A stretch of DNA of 64,000 nucleotides from Calothrix sp. FI2-JRJ7 (GCA_019359675.1 JAHHGX010000079.1:62001-126000); one strand, 5' to 3'. Positions 18,091 to 28,342 are shown, counted from the stretch's first letter. Program-made: numbers and translations. The notes: generated from the letters alone by a model not told the origin.

Positions 18091-18455
18091 ATGTTAAGAA
18101 TAACGAATAAAGTTAGTAATTTGTTCTCTTTAGTGTCTCGGAAAATTAACGCTCGACTTGAGTATATCCGGTTCTTAGCTACGAAACAGGCGCCAACGTG
18201 TATGATTTTGGAGTAATTCTTAAAGATTGCTCAATTCAAAATATTCAAGCAGCCATTCAGTTCGTATCCAATCGACCAACAGAAGAACTCAAAACCATGT
18301 CACGCAAAGCATGGGAATACGCCAGAAATAATCATACTAAAGAATGTTTTGCTTACTCTTACCGCAATGCAGTACTGGACATTATCAAAAATCGGAGTAC
18401 AAAAGAATTGACTACAAACGTTGATAAACAACTAGCAAGTGCCATAGCTGGGTAA
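18091..18455 (+). pseudogene. Broken glycosyltransferase remnant in two frames
   Basis: Two overlapping frames lie here. From the ATG at 18091 (with GGGGTAGG before it) a 41-codon frame reads MLRITNKVSNLFSLVSRKIN and ends at 18216. In a different frame, open from 18162 to 18455, the reading YETGANVYDFGVILKDCS followed by MSRKAWEYARNNHTKECFAY is clearly the C-terminal end of a GT4-type glycosyltransferase. Most of the enzyme, including the sugar-nucleotide site, is absent. I infer a large internal deletion that fused a start to the wrong frame of a tail. The origin of the 5' piece is unknown. Confidence 0.6.
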
Positions 18456-18493
18456 ACGCAATATTAATTTCACAATAAACGGAGTAATTGAAC

Positions 18494-19807
18494 ATGATAA
18501 TTATTGATACCGCATTAAAAGCACGTCAAGAAGCTGGTAATCCGGTCAAAGTCGCAATGATTGGCGCCGGATTTATGGGAAGAGGAATAGCAAATCAAAT
18601 TGCTAACTCAGTTCCGGGTATGGAATTGGTGGCAATTTCAAACCGTAATCTTGATGCAGCCAAGCGCGCGTATTCAGAAGCGGGAATTGAAAATTTTCAA
18701 ACAGTAACAACTGTAACCGAATTAGAAGACACTATTGCACGTGGTAGTTATGCAGTTACCGAAGACGCGATGTTATTGTGTCGTGCTGAAGGAATTGATG
18801 CGCTTATTGAAGTAACTGGCGCCGTCGAATTTGGCGCCCATATAGTTATGGAAGCAATAGCAAATCATAAGCATGTAGTGATGATGAATGCCGAACTCGA
18901 TGGAACTATTGGCGCGATTTTAAAAGTTTACGCTGATAAAGCTGGTGTTATTCTAACAGCTTGCGACGGGGATCAACCGGGAGTACAACTAAATTTATAC
19001 CGTTTTGTTAAAAGTATCGGCTTAACTCCTTTATTGTGCGGCAACATCAAAGGTTTGCAAGACCCATATCGTAACCCAACTACTCAAGAAGCTTTTGCGA
19101 AACGCTGGGGTCAAAAACCCAGCATGGTGACAAGCTTTGCTGATGGAACCAAAATCTCATTCGAGCAAGCTATTGTTGCTAATGCCACAGGAATGAAAGT
19201 TGCCAAGCGAGGAATGTTTGGTTATGACTTCACTGGTCACGTCGATGAAATGACGAATATGTATGATGTTGACCAACTCAAAGAATTGGGAGGCATCGTT
19301 GACTATGTTGTTGGCGCCAAACCTGGGCCAGGTGTATTTGTGTTTGGTTCACATGATGACCCAAAACAGCAACATTACTTAAACCTTTATAAATTGGGTG
19401 AGGGACCACTTTACAGTTTCTACACACCTTATCACCTTTGTCACTTTGAAGTTCCGCTCTCTGTTGCGCGTGTTGTTCTTTTCGGTGACTATATATTGGC
19501 GCCGCAAGGAAAACCACTTGTCGATGTTGTTACCACCGCGAAAATTGACCTGAAAGCAGGTGAAACACTAGATGGTATCGGTTATTACATGACATACGGG
19601 CAGTGCGAAAATTCGGACATTACTCAACAGCAGAAACTATTACCAATGGGTTTAGCAGAAGGATGTCGTCTCAAGCGTGATATCGCTAAAGACCAAGTAT
19701 TGACTTACGATGACGTGGAATTGCCCAGTGGTAGACTTTGCGACAAACTGCGTGCGGAACAAGATGCATATTTTGCTCCAATGAAAGCAATGGCAGCAGT
19801 TGGATAG
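18494..19807 (+). CDS. NAD(P)-dependent oxidoreductase with C-terminal SAF domain
   Basis: A 437-residue protein with a homoserine-dehydrogenase-like N-terminal half: the Rossmann motif VAMIGAGFMGRGIANQ at about residues 20-35, a long insert, and IEVTGAVEFGAHIVMEAI. The middle holds ACDGDQPGVQLNLYRFVKS and KGLQDPYRNPTTQEAFAKRW. The last ~70 residues match a SAF domain (GLAEGCRLKRDIAKDQVLTY). Such proteins are common in polysaccharide clusters and are thought to act in unusual sugar synthesis; the reaction is not established. The ATG at 18494, preceded by GGAG, is preferred to an in-frame TTG two codons earlier. Confidence 0.82.
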   Translation: MIIIDTALKARQEAGNPVKVAMIGAGFMGRGIANQIANSVPGMELVAISNRNLDAAKRAYSEAGIENFQTVTTVTELEDTIARGSYAVTEDAMLLCRAEGIDALIEVTGAVEFGAHIVMEAIANHKHVVMMNAELDGTIGAILKVYADKAGVILTACDGDQPGVQLNLYRFVKSIGLTPLLCGNIKGLQDPYRNPTTQEAFAKRWGQKPSMVTSFADGTKISFEQAIVANATGMKVAKRGMFGYDFTGHVDEMTNMYDVDQLKELGGIVDYVVGAKPGPGVFVFGSHDDPKQQHYLNLYKLGEGPLYSFYTPYHLCHFEVPLSVARVVLFGDYILAPQGKPLVDVVTTAKIDLKAGETLDGIGYYMTYGQCENSDITQQQKLLPMGLAEGCRLKRDIAKDQVLTYDDVELPSGRLCDKLRAEQDAYFAPMKAMAAVG

Positions 19808-20272
19808 TAGTCTCATGTAATTCGCGTTGATTTTATGCAGTAATAGCAAATTTTTACATTTGGTAGTCTAAGTTTGAAATGTCTGTAAAAATATTGCAAA
19901 GAGCAGCCTCAAATACTTGAAGTACCCATATGATAATTAAACAGCTATTTACTAAACGTCTTTTGGGATAACTCCGGTTGGGTTACGCGCTTCGCGTAAC
20001 CCAACACAAACCCATAACCGTATCTTTATTAAAAACTTTTATTAAACAAGGAAAGTTTATGCTTGTACTAAAACATGTAAAATTCTAATTGATAAATTTA
20101 TACAATCTTTACAAGGCATTTATTAAATATAGTATTGAATATTGTATACAAAAAATGCTTGAGTAATCTTATTAATCAATTAAACGTATAAAAGCGCTAT
20201 CAAATGTATGTATTGTTTCAGACTTTGTGATATTAATCAAAACACAAATTATACAAATATCAGGGAAATATT
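19808..20272. other. Intergenic region with a 13 bp-arm hairpin
   Basis: No gene is visible. A perfect palindrome (GTTGGGTTACGCG at 19977-19989 with CGCGTAACCCAAC at 19993-20005, 3 nt loop) is the main feature and may terminate the upstream gene. The remaining ~270 bp is very AT-rich and probably carries a promoter for the GT4-Wzc part of the island. Confidence 0.6.
19977..20005. repeat. Perfect hairpin, 13 bp arms
   Basis: GTTGGGTTACGCG and CGCGTAACCCAAC flank the 3 nt loop CTT. It belongs to the GGGTTACGCG...CGCGTAACCC class of dispersed cyanobacterial palindromes. It lies 170 bp past the SAF oxidoreductase stop. Confidence 0.75.
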
Positions 20273-21376
20273 ATGAAAATTGCTCTTGTCCATGACTACT
20301 TGACCCAGTGCGGTGGGGCAGAGCGTGTGTTTGAGTTACTGTGTAAACGCTATCCAGAAGCCGATATTTTTACTTCTGTATATGACCGCGAACAAACGAT
20401 AGACCTGGGTTCTAGAGTTGTTAACACGACTTTTTTACAAAATATTCCTGGTGCCGCAAAATACTTTCGACTTATGGCGCCTTTATATTTTCCAGCATTT
20501 CGTTCTTTAGATTTAGAATCATACGATTTAATTATTAGTAGTAGTACAAGTTTTGCAAAAGCAGTTCGTAAAAGACCAGGAGCGCGTCATGTTTGCTTTT
20601 GCCATAACGTCACCAGATTTTTGTGGGATACCGAAACTTATTTACGTGAGTATGGTGATTATCGGTATTTTGCCCCAATAATCGAACAAATTTTTGACAT
20701 GATGCGTCGTGTTGACTTGACATACGCACAAGAACCAGACCTTTATATAGCGAATTCGAGTGTAGTAGCTCGTCGAATTCAAAGCATCTACGGAAAAAGA
20801 GCAATAGTCATCAATTATCCAATCGACACAGGCAAGTTTCTGTTCTCGAATAGTAAAGATGATTACTATCTTGCTTCAGCCAGGATGATTAGCTACAAGC
20901 GCCTTGATATAATAGTCGAAGCCTTTAACTGGTTAGGATGGCGCCTGTTGATATCAGGCAACGGTCCAGAGCGGGAGAGGTTAAAATCGAAAGCGCTCTC
21001 AAATATTGAGTTTGTCGGACACGTTACCGATGTACAACGCACTCAGTTGTTTGCCAACGCAAAATCGGTTATCGTTGCAGCATTAGAGGATTATGGATTA
21101 GTTCCAGTCGAAGCGAATGCTAGCGGAACTCCTGTAATTGCTTTTGGTGCTGGTGGAGTATTAGATACTCAAGTACCAGGTAAAACAGGTGTATTCTTTA
21201 AACGGCAAACGCCAGAGTCCTTACAAACAGCGCTTTTAGAATCCAGGGAAATCTATTGGGACTACGAAGATATCCGTGAACACGCGGTGTCTAATTTTTC
21301 AGAACAAGCGTTTTTTAGCAAGGTCGAAAAAGTTATCGACCAAGCATGTTCGTATCAATTATCTAATTGTATTTAA
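20273..21376 (+). CDS. Glycosyltransferase family 4 (WbaZ-like)
   Basis: A 367-residue GT-B enzyme. Seen: MKIALVHDYLTQCGGAERVF (N-terminal acceptor domain with the glycine turn), the HVCFCHNVTRFLWD region, ISYKRLDIIVEAFNWL, and the sugar-nucleotide site LLISGNGPER, ALEDYGLVPVEANASGTPVI (the EX7E motif runs through EDYGLVPVE) and GGVLDTQVPGKTGVFF. It adds a sugar from an activated donor to the lipid-linked island polysaccharide. It is followed after 28 bp by the Wzc-like gene on the same strand, so the two are probably co-transcribed. Confidence 0.9.
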   Translation: MKIALVHDYLTQCGGAERVFELLCKRYPEADIFTSVYDREQTIDLGSRVVNTTFLQNIPGAAKYFRLMAPLYFPAFRSLDLESYDLIISSSTSFAKAVRKRPGARHVCFCHNVTRFLWDTETYLREYGDYRYFAPIIEQIFDMMRRVDLTYAQEPDLYIANSSVVARRIQSIYGKRAIVINYPIDTGKFLFSNSKDDYYLASARMISYKRLDIIVEAFNWLGWRLLISGNGPERERLKSKALSNIEFVGHVTDVQRTQLFANAKSVIVAALEDYGLVPVEANASGTPVIAFGAGGVLDTQVPGKTGVFFKRQTPESLQTALLESREIYWDYEDIREHAVSNFSEQAFFSKVEKVIDQACSYQLSNCI

Positions 21377-21404
21377 TTGATTTGTTCGCTGAGGGGAAGC
21401 AAAC

Positions 21405-23657
21405 GTGATACAGACCACAGTTAATCCAATTTTCAATTCACCACCTCCTGACAATAATGACCCAGGATATGGGCAGTTGTTAGCGGTTTTAATTCGCAGA
21501 CTTCCTTGGTTTTTAGCGGTGTTTTTATCATCGCTAGCCATTACTGCTTTTATCACCAAAAACGCATCACCTACTTATAAAAGTTCGATGCAATTTTTGG
21601 TCGAACCAAACTATCAAGGAAAAACGCCACAAGGTGGTGGCACACAAACACAAGAAAACCAATTTACAGACCCCAGTGTTCAGGTAGATACTGCAACACA
21701 GCTTAATTTGATGCGAAATTCCGAGCATATTGAAAAAGCTGCGAAAGAATTAGACCGTGAATATCCAGGTATTACTATTGGAGATATTAGAAAAGCTTTA
21801 GTGCTTTCTCAAGTCAAGGAAAAAGATGATAACCTTGCCACGAAAATTTTTCAGATAGAATACAGTGATAAAGATAAAATTAAAACACAGCGCGTTTTAG
21901 AAGTGCTGCAAAAAGTGTATCTTGATTATAATAAAGAGCAGCAAAAAGACCGTTTGAAGAGAGGTTTAAAAGTAATCAACGAACAGTTAGAAAAAGTCCG
22001 TAAAGAACTAGCTGATTCGGAAAGCAGGCTTTTAAGGTTCCGCAAAACTCAAAATTTGACTGACCCAGAATCTGAAGTCAAAACTCTGGAACAATCTTTA
22101 ACAAGTATTCAGCAAGACGGACGTAACATTCGCGCGCAGTATCAAGAAGCTGTTGCGCGTTACGAGTCTTTGCAACAACAACTCAAGCGGACACCTCAAA
22201 ACGCTCTTGTTTCTGCACGGTTGAGTCAGTCTACTCGTTATCAAGCAATGCTAAACGAAATTCAAAAAACCGATTTAGCACTTGCAAAAGAGCGACTAGT
22301 ATATACAGACGAAGCTCCAAACGTTAGAAAACTAATCGAGCAAAGGCAGCAACAACAGCAGCTTTTACAGCAAGAGGTTGGCTCAACTTTAGGAGGAAAC
22401 GCAAGTGCAGTTAACCTTGACCCACAAAATCTTCGCTCTCAAGGTAACGACAGTCAAATAGACCTAAACTTAGCATCTAAATTAGTTGAATCTCAAACGG
22501 ATATACTAGGTTTACAAGCGCGTTATCAAAGCCTTGGTGAAAAAGAGCAGCAATTACGTAACGATTTAAAGCGGTTCCCAGCACTTTTAGCTGAATACAA
22601 CCGTTTGCAACCCCTGGTACAACTGAACCGTGAACGTTACAACCAACTATTAAAAGCCGAACAGCAAGTGCGGCAAGAGCTTGATAAAGGTCAATTTGAC
22701 TGGAAAGTAGTAGAAAAACCACAACTAGGCGCCTTTATGGGTCCGTTCATGCAACAAAATTTATTGTTGGGTGGAGTTGTAGGATTAATTTTAGGAGGAA
22801 TTGCGGCAGCAGTTCGTGAAGCTTCTGATGATTCGGTACATACTACAGCCGAATTAGAAAAGCAAATCGCTTTACCTTTATTAGGTACAACACCCAAGCT
22901 TCCAGCAGCCAAGAACAGAGAATCTGTTATTAAGTTGCCCTTTGGCAAACCAGAAGTTTTGTCACCTTGGACAATTCAAGTATTACAATCACCTCCACGT
23001 TGGGAATCATTAGATTTAATATTCAAGAATATCGAACTTTTGAACACTGTTGCAGCACTCAAATCATTGATGGTAACTTCCGCGCTACCCGATGATGGAA
23101 AGTCAGCACTGTCATTAGGCTTGGCAATGAGCGCCGCGCGTTTGCACAAACGAGTATTATTAATAGATGCGAATTTGCGCGAGCCAACATTACACAAACA
23201 GCTTAATTTACCCAACGAGCAAGGACTTTCAAGTTTACTTGCAAGCGACGTAGACTTACCATCGCAAATCAGCATCCAAACATCAGGTTCATCGTACATT
23301 GATATTTTAACCGCAGGTCCGGCACCAGCAGACCCAGCTCACCTTTTAAGTTCACCTCGAATGAAACAATTAATGGCAGCATTTGAGGCAAACTACGACT
23401 TAGTACTTGTTGATGCACCACCAGTTTTGGGGTTAGTCGATGCTTTACTAGCTGGTTCTGCCTGCCGCAGCACCGTTATGGTAGCAAGTATCGGTCGAGT
23501 CACTCGCACTCAACTTACCCAAGCAACAGCAATGTTAAACAGATTGAATTTGATTGGGGTTGTCGCAAATGGCGTATCGAGTACCGCAGCTACATACATT
23601 CCATATGCCACTCAACAACAACAGCGTTTAGCTTTAAAACCAGGCGAAGACAATTAA
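21405..23657 (+). CDS. Wzc-type polysaccharide co-polymerase / BY-kinase-like ATPase
   Basis: A 750-residue inner-membrane protein. The N-terminal Wzz domain has a first TM helix (FLAVFLSSLAITAFI, about 38-52), a long coiled-coil periplasmic part and a second TM (LLLGGVVGLILGGIAAA, about 449-465). A cytoplasmic ATPase follows, with Walker A SALPDDGKSAL (about 559-569; Asp-Asp instead of the more usual Gly-Glu before GKS), Walker A' VLLIDANLREP and Walker B LVLVDAPPV. The C-terminal tail has only two tyrosines, so a classical autophosphorylated Tyr cluster is lacking. It controls chain length and export of the island polysaccharide. The start is GTG at 21405 with GAGGGGAAGC before it. Confidence 0.9.
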   Translation: MIQTTVNPIFNSPPPDNNDPGYGQLLAVLIRRLPWFLAVFLSSLAITAFITKNASPTYKSSMQFLVEPNYQGKTPQGGGTQTQENQFTDPSVQVDTATQLNLMRNSEHIEKAAKELDREYPGITIGDIRKALVLSQVKEKDDNLATKIFQIEYSDKDKIKTQRVLEVLQKVYLDYNKEQQKDRLKRGLKVINEQLEKVRKELADSESRLLRFRKTQNLTDPESEVKTLEQSLTSIQQDGRNIRAQYQEAVARYESLQQQLKRTPQNALVSARLSQSTRYQAMLNEIQKTDLALAKERLVYTDEAPNVRKLIEQRQQQQQLLQQEVGSTLGGNASAVNLDPQNLRSQGNDSQIDLNLASKLVESQTDILGLQARYQSLGEKEQQLRNDLKRFPALLAEYNRLQPLVQLNRERYNQLLKAEQQVRQELDKGQFDWKVVEKPQLGAFMGPFMQQNLLLGGVVGLILGGIAAAVREASDDSVHTTAELEKQIALPLLGTTPKLPAAKNRESVIKLPFGKPEVLSPWTIQVLQSPPRWESLDLIFKNIELLNTVAALKSLMVTSALPDDGKSALSLGLAMSAARLHKRVLLIDANLREPTLHKQLNLPNEQGLSSLLASDVDLPSQISIQTSGSSYIDILTAGPAPADPAHLLSSPRMKQLMAAFEANYDLVLVDAPPVLGLVDALLAGSACRSTVMVASIGRVTRTQLTQATAMLNRLNLIGVVANGVSSTAATYIPYATQQQQRLALKPGEDN

Positions 23658-23690
23658 ACAAAAGCAAACAAAATATTTTATATAAATGTA

Positions 23691-23712
23691 GAGACTAAAC
23701 ATGTTTAGTCTC
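23691..23712 (+). terminator. Terminator hairpin after the Wzc-like gene
   Basis: GAGACTAAAC (23691-23700) pairs with GTTTAGTCTC (23703-23712) across a 2 nt loop, followed by TCTTATTTTTTATAAA. It sits 34 bp past the stop. The GT4-Wzc transcript probably ends here, so hepC would have its own promoter. Confidence 0.65.
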
Positions 23713-24274
23713 TCTTATTTTTTATAAACCCTAGAAACCCGGTTTCTGAATATTAAAAAATAACTAGAAAACTAGATATTTGATATAGGAATTGTAAATA
23801 TCCGCTTAAATTACCATATAGACAACTAACATTTCAATGGTCATATTATTTTGCTATGCTAGAATAATAGAATTACTTAAGTAAATATGATGAAGCGAAA
23901 AAAGAGTTCATCATAGCTTAATAAATAAGGCGAAAAGCCCCTATATGTTTAAAGAATAAATGAAGAATTGGTTTGTAATCTAGTTATCTCTACGGATTAT
24001 TATATACTAGAGATTAAATCTACTCAAGAAACAATAAGAGCGAACTGACTAGAATTATCTAAAATTTTTGTATTCGCATTTTATACATACTTATTCGATA
24101 TATACCTATTTATAAAATGCTTTAATAATGTGGTTCTAAGAGGTTGTTTTAATCATCTCTCACTTTAGCACCTGTGGTTTTTGGTAGTTTCTCAGTTTGC
24201 ACTCTTCTGCAACTGGCGCCTCGTTGGCACCACTTGCCTTATCACAACAACCTACCACGATTAAAAAAATCGTT
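23713..24274 (+). other. hepC upstream region
   Basis: About 560 bp without a gene ahead of hepC. It holds a single half of the GAAACC palindrome (AGAAACCCGGTTTCT, 23733-23747) and otherwise AT-rich sequence. The corresponding hepA/hepC upstream DNA in Anabaena is a developmental control region; no specific factor site can be called here. Confidence 0.45.
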
Positions 24275-25087
24275 ATGACAATATCTACTATTCGGAATTT
24301 AGAAAATAGTTTTACCGAAGCTAGTCTTGAGCAACAGAAGAACTCACCTTACTGTACACTTACTTGGCGCCGTGGTAAGTTACTAGTAAGACCTGTTGGA
24401 CAGCAAAAGCAACCTTACTTGCCAGCGACAAATAACAAAGAATCTTTAGTTGAGTGTCTTGAACACTCCCCCGTAAATTTAGTATTGATAGACCCAGAAC
24501 TGGGTTTTTCAAAAGTCAAATTATGGGCCGATGCAACGAGTGCCGCAGGCAAATCTATATACTTAAGTATCCCATCACTTGAAACATCAAAGCGAAACCC
24601 TTGGGAATGGTGTCAAGTTATTCTTAACTGGATTGTCGCGTTCATTCTTTTAATGGTATTGAGTCCGGTTGCATTAGGACTAACTATATTAATGCGTGTT
24701 TATTCACCTGGTTCCTTATTTACACGTGAGTGGTATGTTGGGAAGCGAGGCAAATTATTTCAAGTCGTTAAGTTCCGCACAACTGCTATCAATAAAAATG
24801 TAGTTGACGATTTCTGTTACCAAAATAATTTACTTAATACCTTAGACACAAATTATACATTAATTGGTAACTTGATGCGTAAATACGGATTAGATAACAT
24901 ACCTCTATTGCTAAACATATTGCGTGGTGAAATTAATCTGTTTGGGCGCCAGTCTATTAAGTTAGAAGATGCCGTAAAATTCAATCCAGAAAAATTAAGG
25001 CAACTTAACAAAGCTCCAGGAATTGCAGGTTTGTGGCAAACCGCATCAGAATCAAAACTACTGCATTTAGATAGCCAACCTCTATAG
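24275..25087 (+). CDS. hepC: HepC-type sugar transferase (lipid-carrier priming glycosyl phosphotransferase)
   Basis: Belongs to the bacterial sugar transferase family that moves a sugar-phosphate onto undecaprenyl phosphate to start a repeat unit. Seen: one TM helix (VAFILLMVLSPVALGLTILM), FTREWYVGKRGKLFQVVKFRT, GNLMRKYGLDNIPLLLNILR, GEINLFGRQSI and the ending APGIAGLWQTASESK. This is a short family member of HepC type with a ~90-residue N-terminal extension. The ATG at 24275 is used; an in-frame TTG at 24197 would add 26 residues, and neither has a good ribosome site. Identification as hepC rests on the match plus hepA directly downstream, as in Anabaena (alr2834-alr2835). Confidence 0.85.
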   Translation: MTISTIRNLENSFTEASLEQQKNSPYCTLTWRRGKLLVRPVGQQKQPYLPATNNKESLVECLEHSPVNLVLIDPELGFSKVKLWADATSAAGKSIYLSIPSLETSKRNPWEWCQVILNWIVAFILLMVLSPVALGLTILMRVYSPGSLFTREWYVGKRGKLFQVVKFRTTAINKNVVDDFCYQNNLLNTLDTNYTLIGNLMRKYGLDNIPLLLNILRGEINLFGRQSIKLEDAVKFNPEKLRQLNKAPGIAGLWQTASESKLLHLDSQPL

Positions 25088-25192
25088 CTAAAATCAAGGT
25101 ATTTAGTGTAAACTATTGCCTTGATTTATTTATGAAAATACTACATCCGAATAGAAACAGTGCGTCTAATTTTGGGAATAATTATTAAATTT

Positions 25193-27052
25193 ATGAATAA
25201 CCAAGCATCTAAATCGAAACGAAGTAAGTTAAATATTTGGTTTAAAGCTAGTAAATTTTGGCAAAATAACTATTTAATATTGCGTGAGTTTAAGCACTTT
25301 CGCAAGATAGCAATTTTAGCTGTAGTTTGTTCTTTTTGTGCGGCATTAATGGAAGGGTTAGGAATTGGATTACTTATATCTTTTTTACAAACATTATTGC
25401 CAAACTCTCAACCCTTACAAACTGGACTAGGATGGTTTGACGATTTAATTTTAGGACTTCACGAATCGCCAACTAATAGATTAATTAGAGTATGTATACT
25501 GATTGCATTAAGCACCTGGATGCGGGCAGGATTTAATTACTTAACAGCAATATATACTGAATTTGCACAGTTCTTGCTTGCTGACCGCTTACGCAAACAA
25601 ATTTTTGAGCAGTTACAGGCATTTCCACTTAGTTATTTTAGTAAAACCCGTTCTGGGGAACTAATAAATATACTCACCACAGAAATTGAAAAAATCAAAA
25701 ATGGCTTTAGCAGTGCTTCGTTTTTGATGACCAGAGCCATGACATTAGCAATATATGCGATGTCGATACTTTGGATATCGTGGGAGATGACAATTACTTC
25801 AATACTTTTATTTAGCCTAATTGCCGTTGCTTTATCAACGTTAAATAGGCGCGTTAGAGAGTTAAGCTTTGAAACTTCGGCAGCCAGTGGTAGATATACA
25901 TCAAGAGCAGTAGAATTTATTAATGGAATTCGGACTGTTCATGCATTTGCTACCCATAATTTGGAACGCGAACGTTTTTATAATGCCAGTGATGATGTAG
26001 TTAAGGCTGGCAAAAAAATAACCGTTGCTTGGTCAATGGTCAAGCCTGCCGCCGATGGAGTTGCTAGTACTGTTTTGGTTGGACTAATTATGTTAGGGTA
26101 CACACAGTTTGTTGTACCTGGAAAAATTCAAGTCTCAGCTTTATTAGGATTTTTGTTTGTATTAGCACGTCTAGTTCCTAACGTTCAAGATATCAATGGA
26201 ACCTTGGCATTTTTAAGTACGTTGCACGGTACTACAGAAACTATAAAGAATTTAATTAGAACAGATGATAAAGTTTATTTTCAAAATGGTTCGATTGAGT
26301 TCCAAGGATTAAAACGTTCTATTGATTTTGTTTCTGTAGATTTTGGCTACGACGAAGAAAATCGAGTGTTGCATAATATTAAGTTATCAATCGAACGAGG
26401 AAAAACGACGGCATTAGTAGGAGGTTCAGGAGCGGGTAAAACCACATTAGCTGATTTGATACCACGCTTTTATGACCCAACCGAAGGTCAAATTTTTATT
26501 GATGGAATTGACATACGGTTGTTTGAAATTAACTCACTGCGTAGCAAAATCGCTGTAGTTAGTCAAGACACGTTTATTTTCAACGCGACCGTTTGGGAGA
26601 ATATTGCTTATGGAACACTAAACGCAACAGAAGCAGAAATTAGAGAAGCTGCTCGGCAGGCAAATGCAATAGAATTTATTGAGAAAATGCCTCAAGGTTT
26701 TGATACTCAGTTAGGAGACCGAGGTGTAAATATATCTGGAGGACAACGGCAACGTCTTGCAATTGCCCGTGCATTGTTACGTGACCCAGAGATTCTGATT
26801 TTGGACGAAGCGACTAGTGCATTAGATGCTGTTTCAGAGCGACTTATTCAAGAATCGCTAGAACAGCTTTCCGTTGGTCGAACTGTAATTGCTATTGCAC
26901 ATAGACTTTCAACTATTGCGAAAGCTGATAAAGTCGTGGTGATGGAAAAGGGACGTATTGTAGAGCAGGGACGGTATCAAGAACTACTCGACCAACAAGG
27001 CGCCCTATGGAAATATCACAAAATGCAGCATGGGACAGGTATGATTAGCTAG
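25193..27052 (+). CDS. hepA: HepA, ABC exporter of heterocyst envelope polysaccharide
   Basis: A 619-residue half-transporter with a six-helix membrane domain followed by an ATPase. Seen: Walker A VGGSGAGKTT (about 410-419), the Q-loop VVSQDTFIF, signature NISGGQRQRLA (about 511-520), Walker B ILILDEATSALD, and the H-loop IAHRLST. The ATG at 25193 is preferred to the GTG at 25160. In Anabaena, hepA is required for the polysaccharide layer that protects heterocysts from oxygen, and the whole gene context here matches that island. It is preceded by hepC (105 bp) and followed by a glycosyltransferase (82 bp). Capsule export in a non-heterocyst context is the alternative. Confidence 0.88.
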   Translation: MNNQASKSKRSKLNIWFKASKFWQNNYLILREFKHFRKIAILAVVCSFCAALMEGLGIGLLISFLQTLLPNSQPLQTGLGWFDDLILGLHESPTNRLIRVCILIALSTWMRAGFNYLTAIYTEFAQFLLADRLRKQIFEQLQAFPLSYFSKTRSGELINILTTEIEKIKNGFSSASFLMTRAMTLAIYAMSILWISWEMTITSILLFSLIAVALSTLNRRVRELSFETSAASGRYTSRAVEFINGIRTVHAFATHNLERERFYNASDDVVKAGKKITVAWSMVKPAADGVASTVLVGLIMLGYTQFVVPGKIQVSALLGFLFVLARLVPNVQDINGTLAFLSTLHGTTETIKNLIRTDDKVYFQNGSIEFQGLKRSIDFVSVDFGYDEENRVLHNIKLSIERGKTTALVGGSGAGKTTLADLIPRFYDPTEGQIFIDGIDIRLFEINSLRSKIAVVSQDTFIFNATVWENIAYGTLNATEAEIREAARQANAIEFIEKMPQGFDTQLGDRGVNISGGQRQRLAIARALLRDPEILILDEATSALDAVSERLIQESLEQLSVGRTVIAIAHRLSTIAKADKVVVMEKGRIVEQGRYQELLDQQGALWKYHKMQHGTGMIS

Positions 27053-27134
27053 TAACTGCGAATAAAAATATACGTAGATAGTTAGCTTTATATATCTAAA
27101 TGTAGCTGCATACTAATTAAATTTAAGGTTATAT

Positions 27135-28292
27135 ATGGCTGATTTCAATCAAAGAGTTTATTTTTATATAGGTTCGGAGCCTGATTTGTCAACGCCTGCC
27201 GAACGTGTTGGTTATCCACACCTATTGATAGCTTTAGCCGAAGGATTAAAAACACTAGGTATGGAAGTTTATGCCAATAATTCATACTGGCGCCTGTCTC
27301 CGGGTTCAGGGGACTTTTTATTCCGTAAAAACGCCTTGATTAGCCATGAAGACTGTTCTATAGTAGTATTTGGTGACATATTTGCTGAAAACTTCATTAC
27401 TCCGGAACAATTATTTCATAAGAACCGTAAATACATTACAGCATCTCTCGATGACTGTGATGGAGGTAAAACTTTTTCATCCAAACCTGAATATCGAAAA
27501 GTTGATTTTGCTTTTAAAACTCATTTCAACAGCAAATTAAAGTTTCCATCTAATGTTTATCCTTGGGCTTTTGGACTATCAGAACGTATTGTTAAAGCTA
27601 CTAGCAATAGTCCAAAGTTTAAAGATAGACAAAGAAAGCTCTTAATTAACTTTAGGCACAATATCCACTTTGCTCATTCAGTTAGAAAAACGGTTGAGAA
27701 AGAAGTAGTTGGTAAATTAGAAAAAATTATATCTTTAGATAAATCGACCGATACTAATCACCCGATAAATCCTTATGATTATTGGTTATGGCAGCGAACG
27801 GGAAGGCGCCATAATCCAAATTATTATCAAAGATTAAAAAATTCGGCTGCATGTGCTACCTTTGGTGGTTTCTTCATTCCTGCATTTCCCAAAGACCCAG
27901 CAAGTCTTATTAGTCGTGCATTCAAGGCTGGTTATAGTCAATTAGGCTTGAAGTCCAATCGAATTATTCAGTGGGATAGTTGGCGATTGTGGGAATCACT
28001 TGCTAGTGGTTGTGCAACATTTCACGTTGACTTTGAAAAATACGGCTTTCAATTACCTGTAATGCCAGAAAACTGGCGCCATTATATTGGTATTGACTTA
28101 GATAACGTAGATGAAGCTATAACTAGAATACGAGATGAACCAGAAATACTAGAAAAAGTTTCGATACAAGGAAAACTTTGGGCACTAGAGCATTACAGCC
28201 CAGTTGCTACTGCTATACGTTTTCTAAAAAGCGTTGGTCACCCTAATGCAAATCATTATACAAAAGGGACTTTCGCTTTTCCTAATCGTTAA
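27135..28292 (+). CDS. Putative glycosyltransferase of the HEP-like island
   Basis: A 385-residue soluble protein. The N-terminus FYIGSEPDLSTPAERVGYPH and LLIALAEGLKTLGMEVYANN suggest a GT-B-like fold. The second half has WDSWRLWESLASGCATFHVD, which resembles the donor-binding Glu region of family-1/exostosin-like glycosyltransferases, then a long C-terminal helix with EILEKVSIQGKLWALEHYSP. No classical GxGP/EX7E motif is seen, so the family cannot be fixed. It is the fourth gene of the run Wzc-hepC-hepA-this, with the same spacing and strand as its neighbours. Confidence 0.7.
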   Translation: MADFNQRVYFYIGSEPDLSTPAERVGYPHLLIALAEGLKTLGMEVYANNSYWRLSPGSGDFLFRKNALISHEDCSIVVFGDIFAENFITPEQLFHKNRKYITASLDDCDGGKTFSSKPEYRKVDFAFKTHFNSKLKFPSNVYPWAFGLSERIVKATSNSPKFKDRQRKLLINFRHNIHFAHSVRKTVEKEVVGKLEKIISLDKSTDTNHPINPYDYWLWQRTGRRHNPNYYQRLKNSAACATFGGFFIPAFPKDPASLISRAFKAGYSQLGLKSNRIIQWDSWRLWESLASGCATFHVDFEKYGFQLPVMPENWRHYIGIDLDNVDEAITRIRDEPEILEKVSIQGKLWALEHYSPVATAIRFLKSVGHPNANHYTKGTFAFPNR

Positions 28293-28342
28293 TAAATTTT
28301 GAGTATTTTTTCAATTTTTTAGAATATCAAATTACAACTCAA

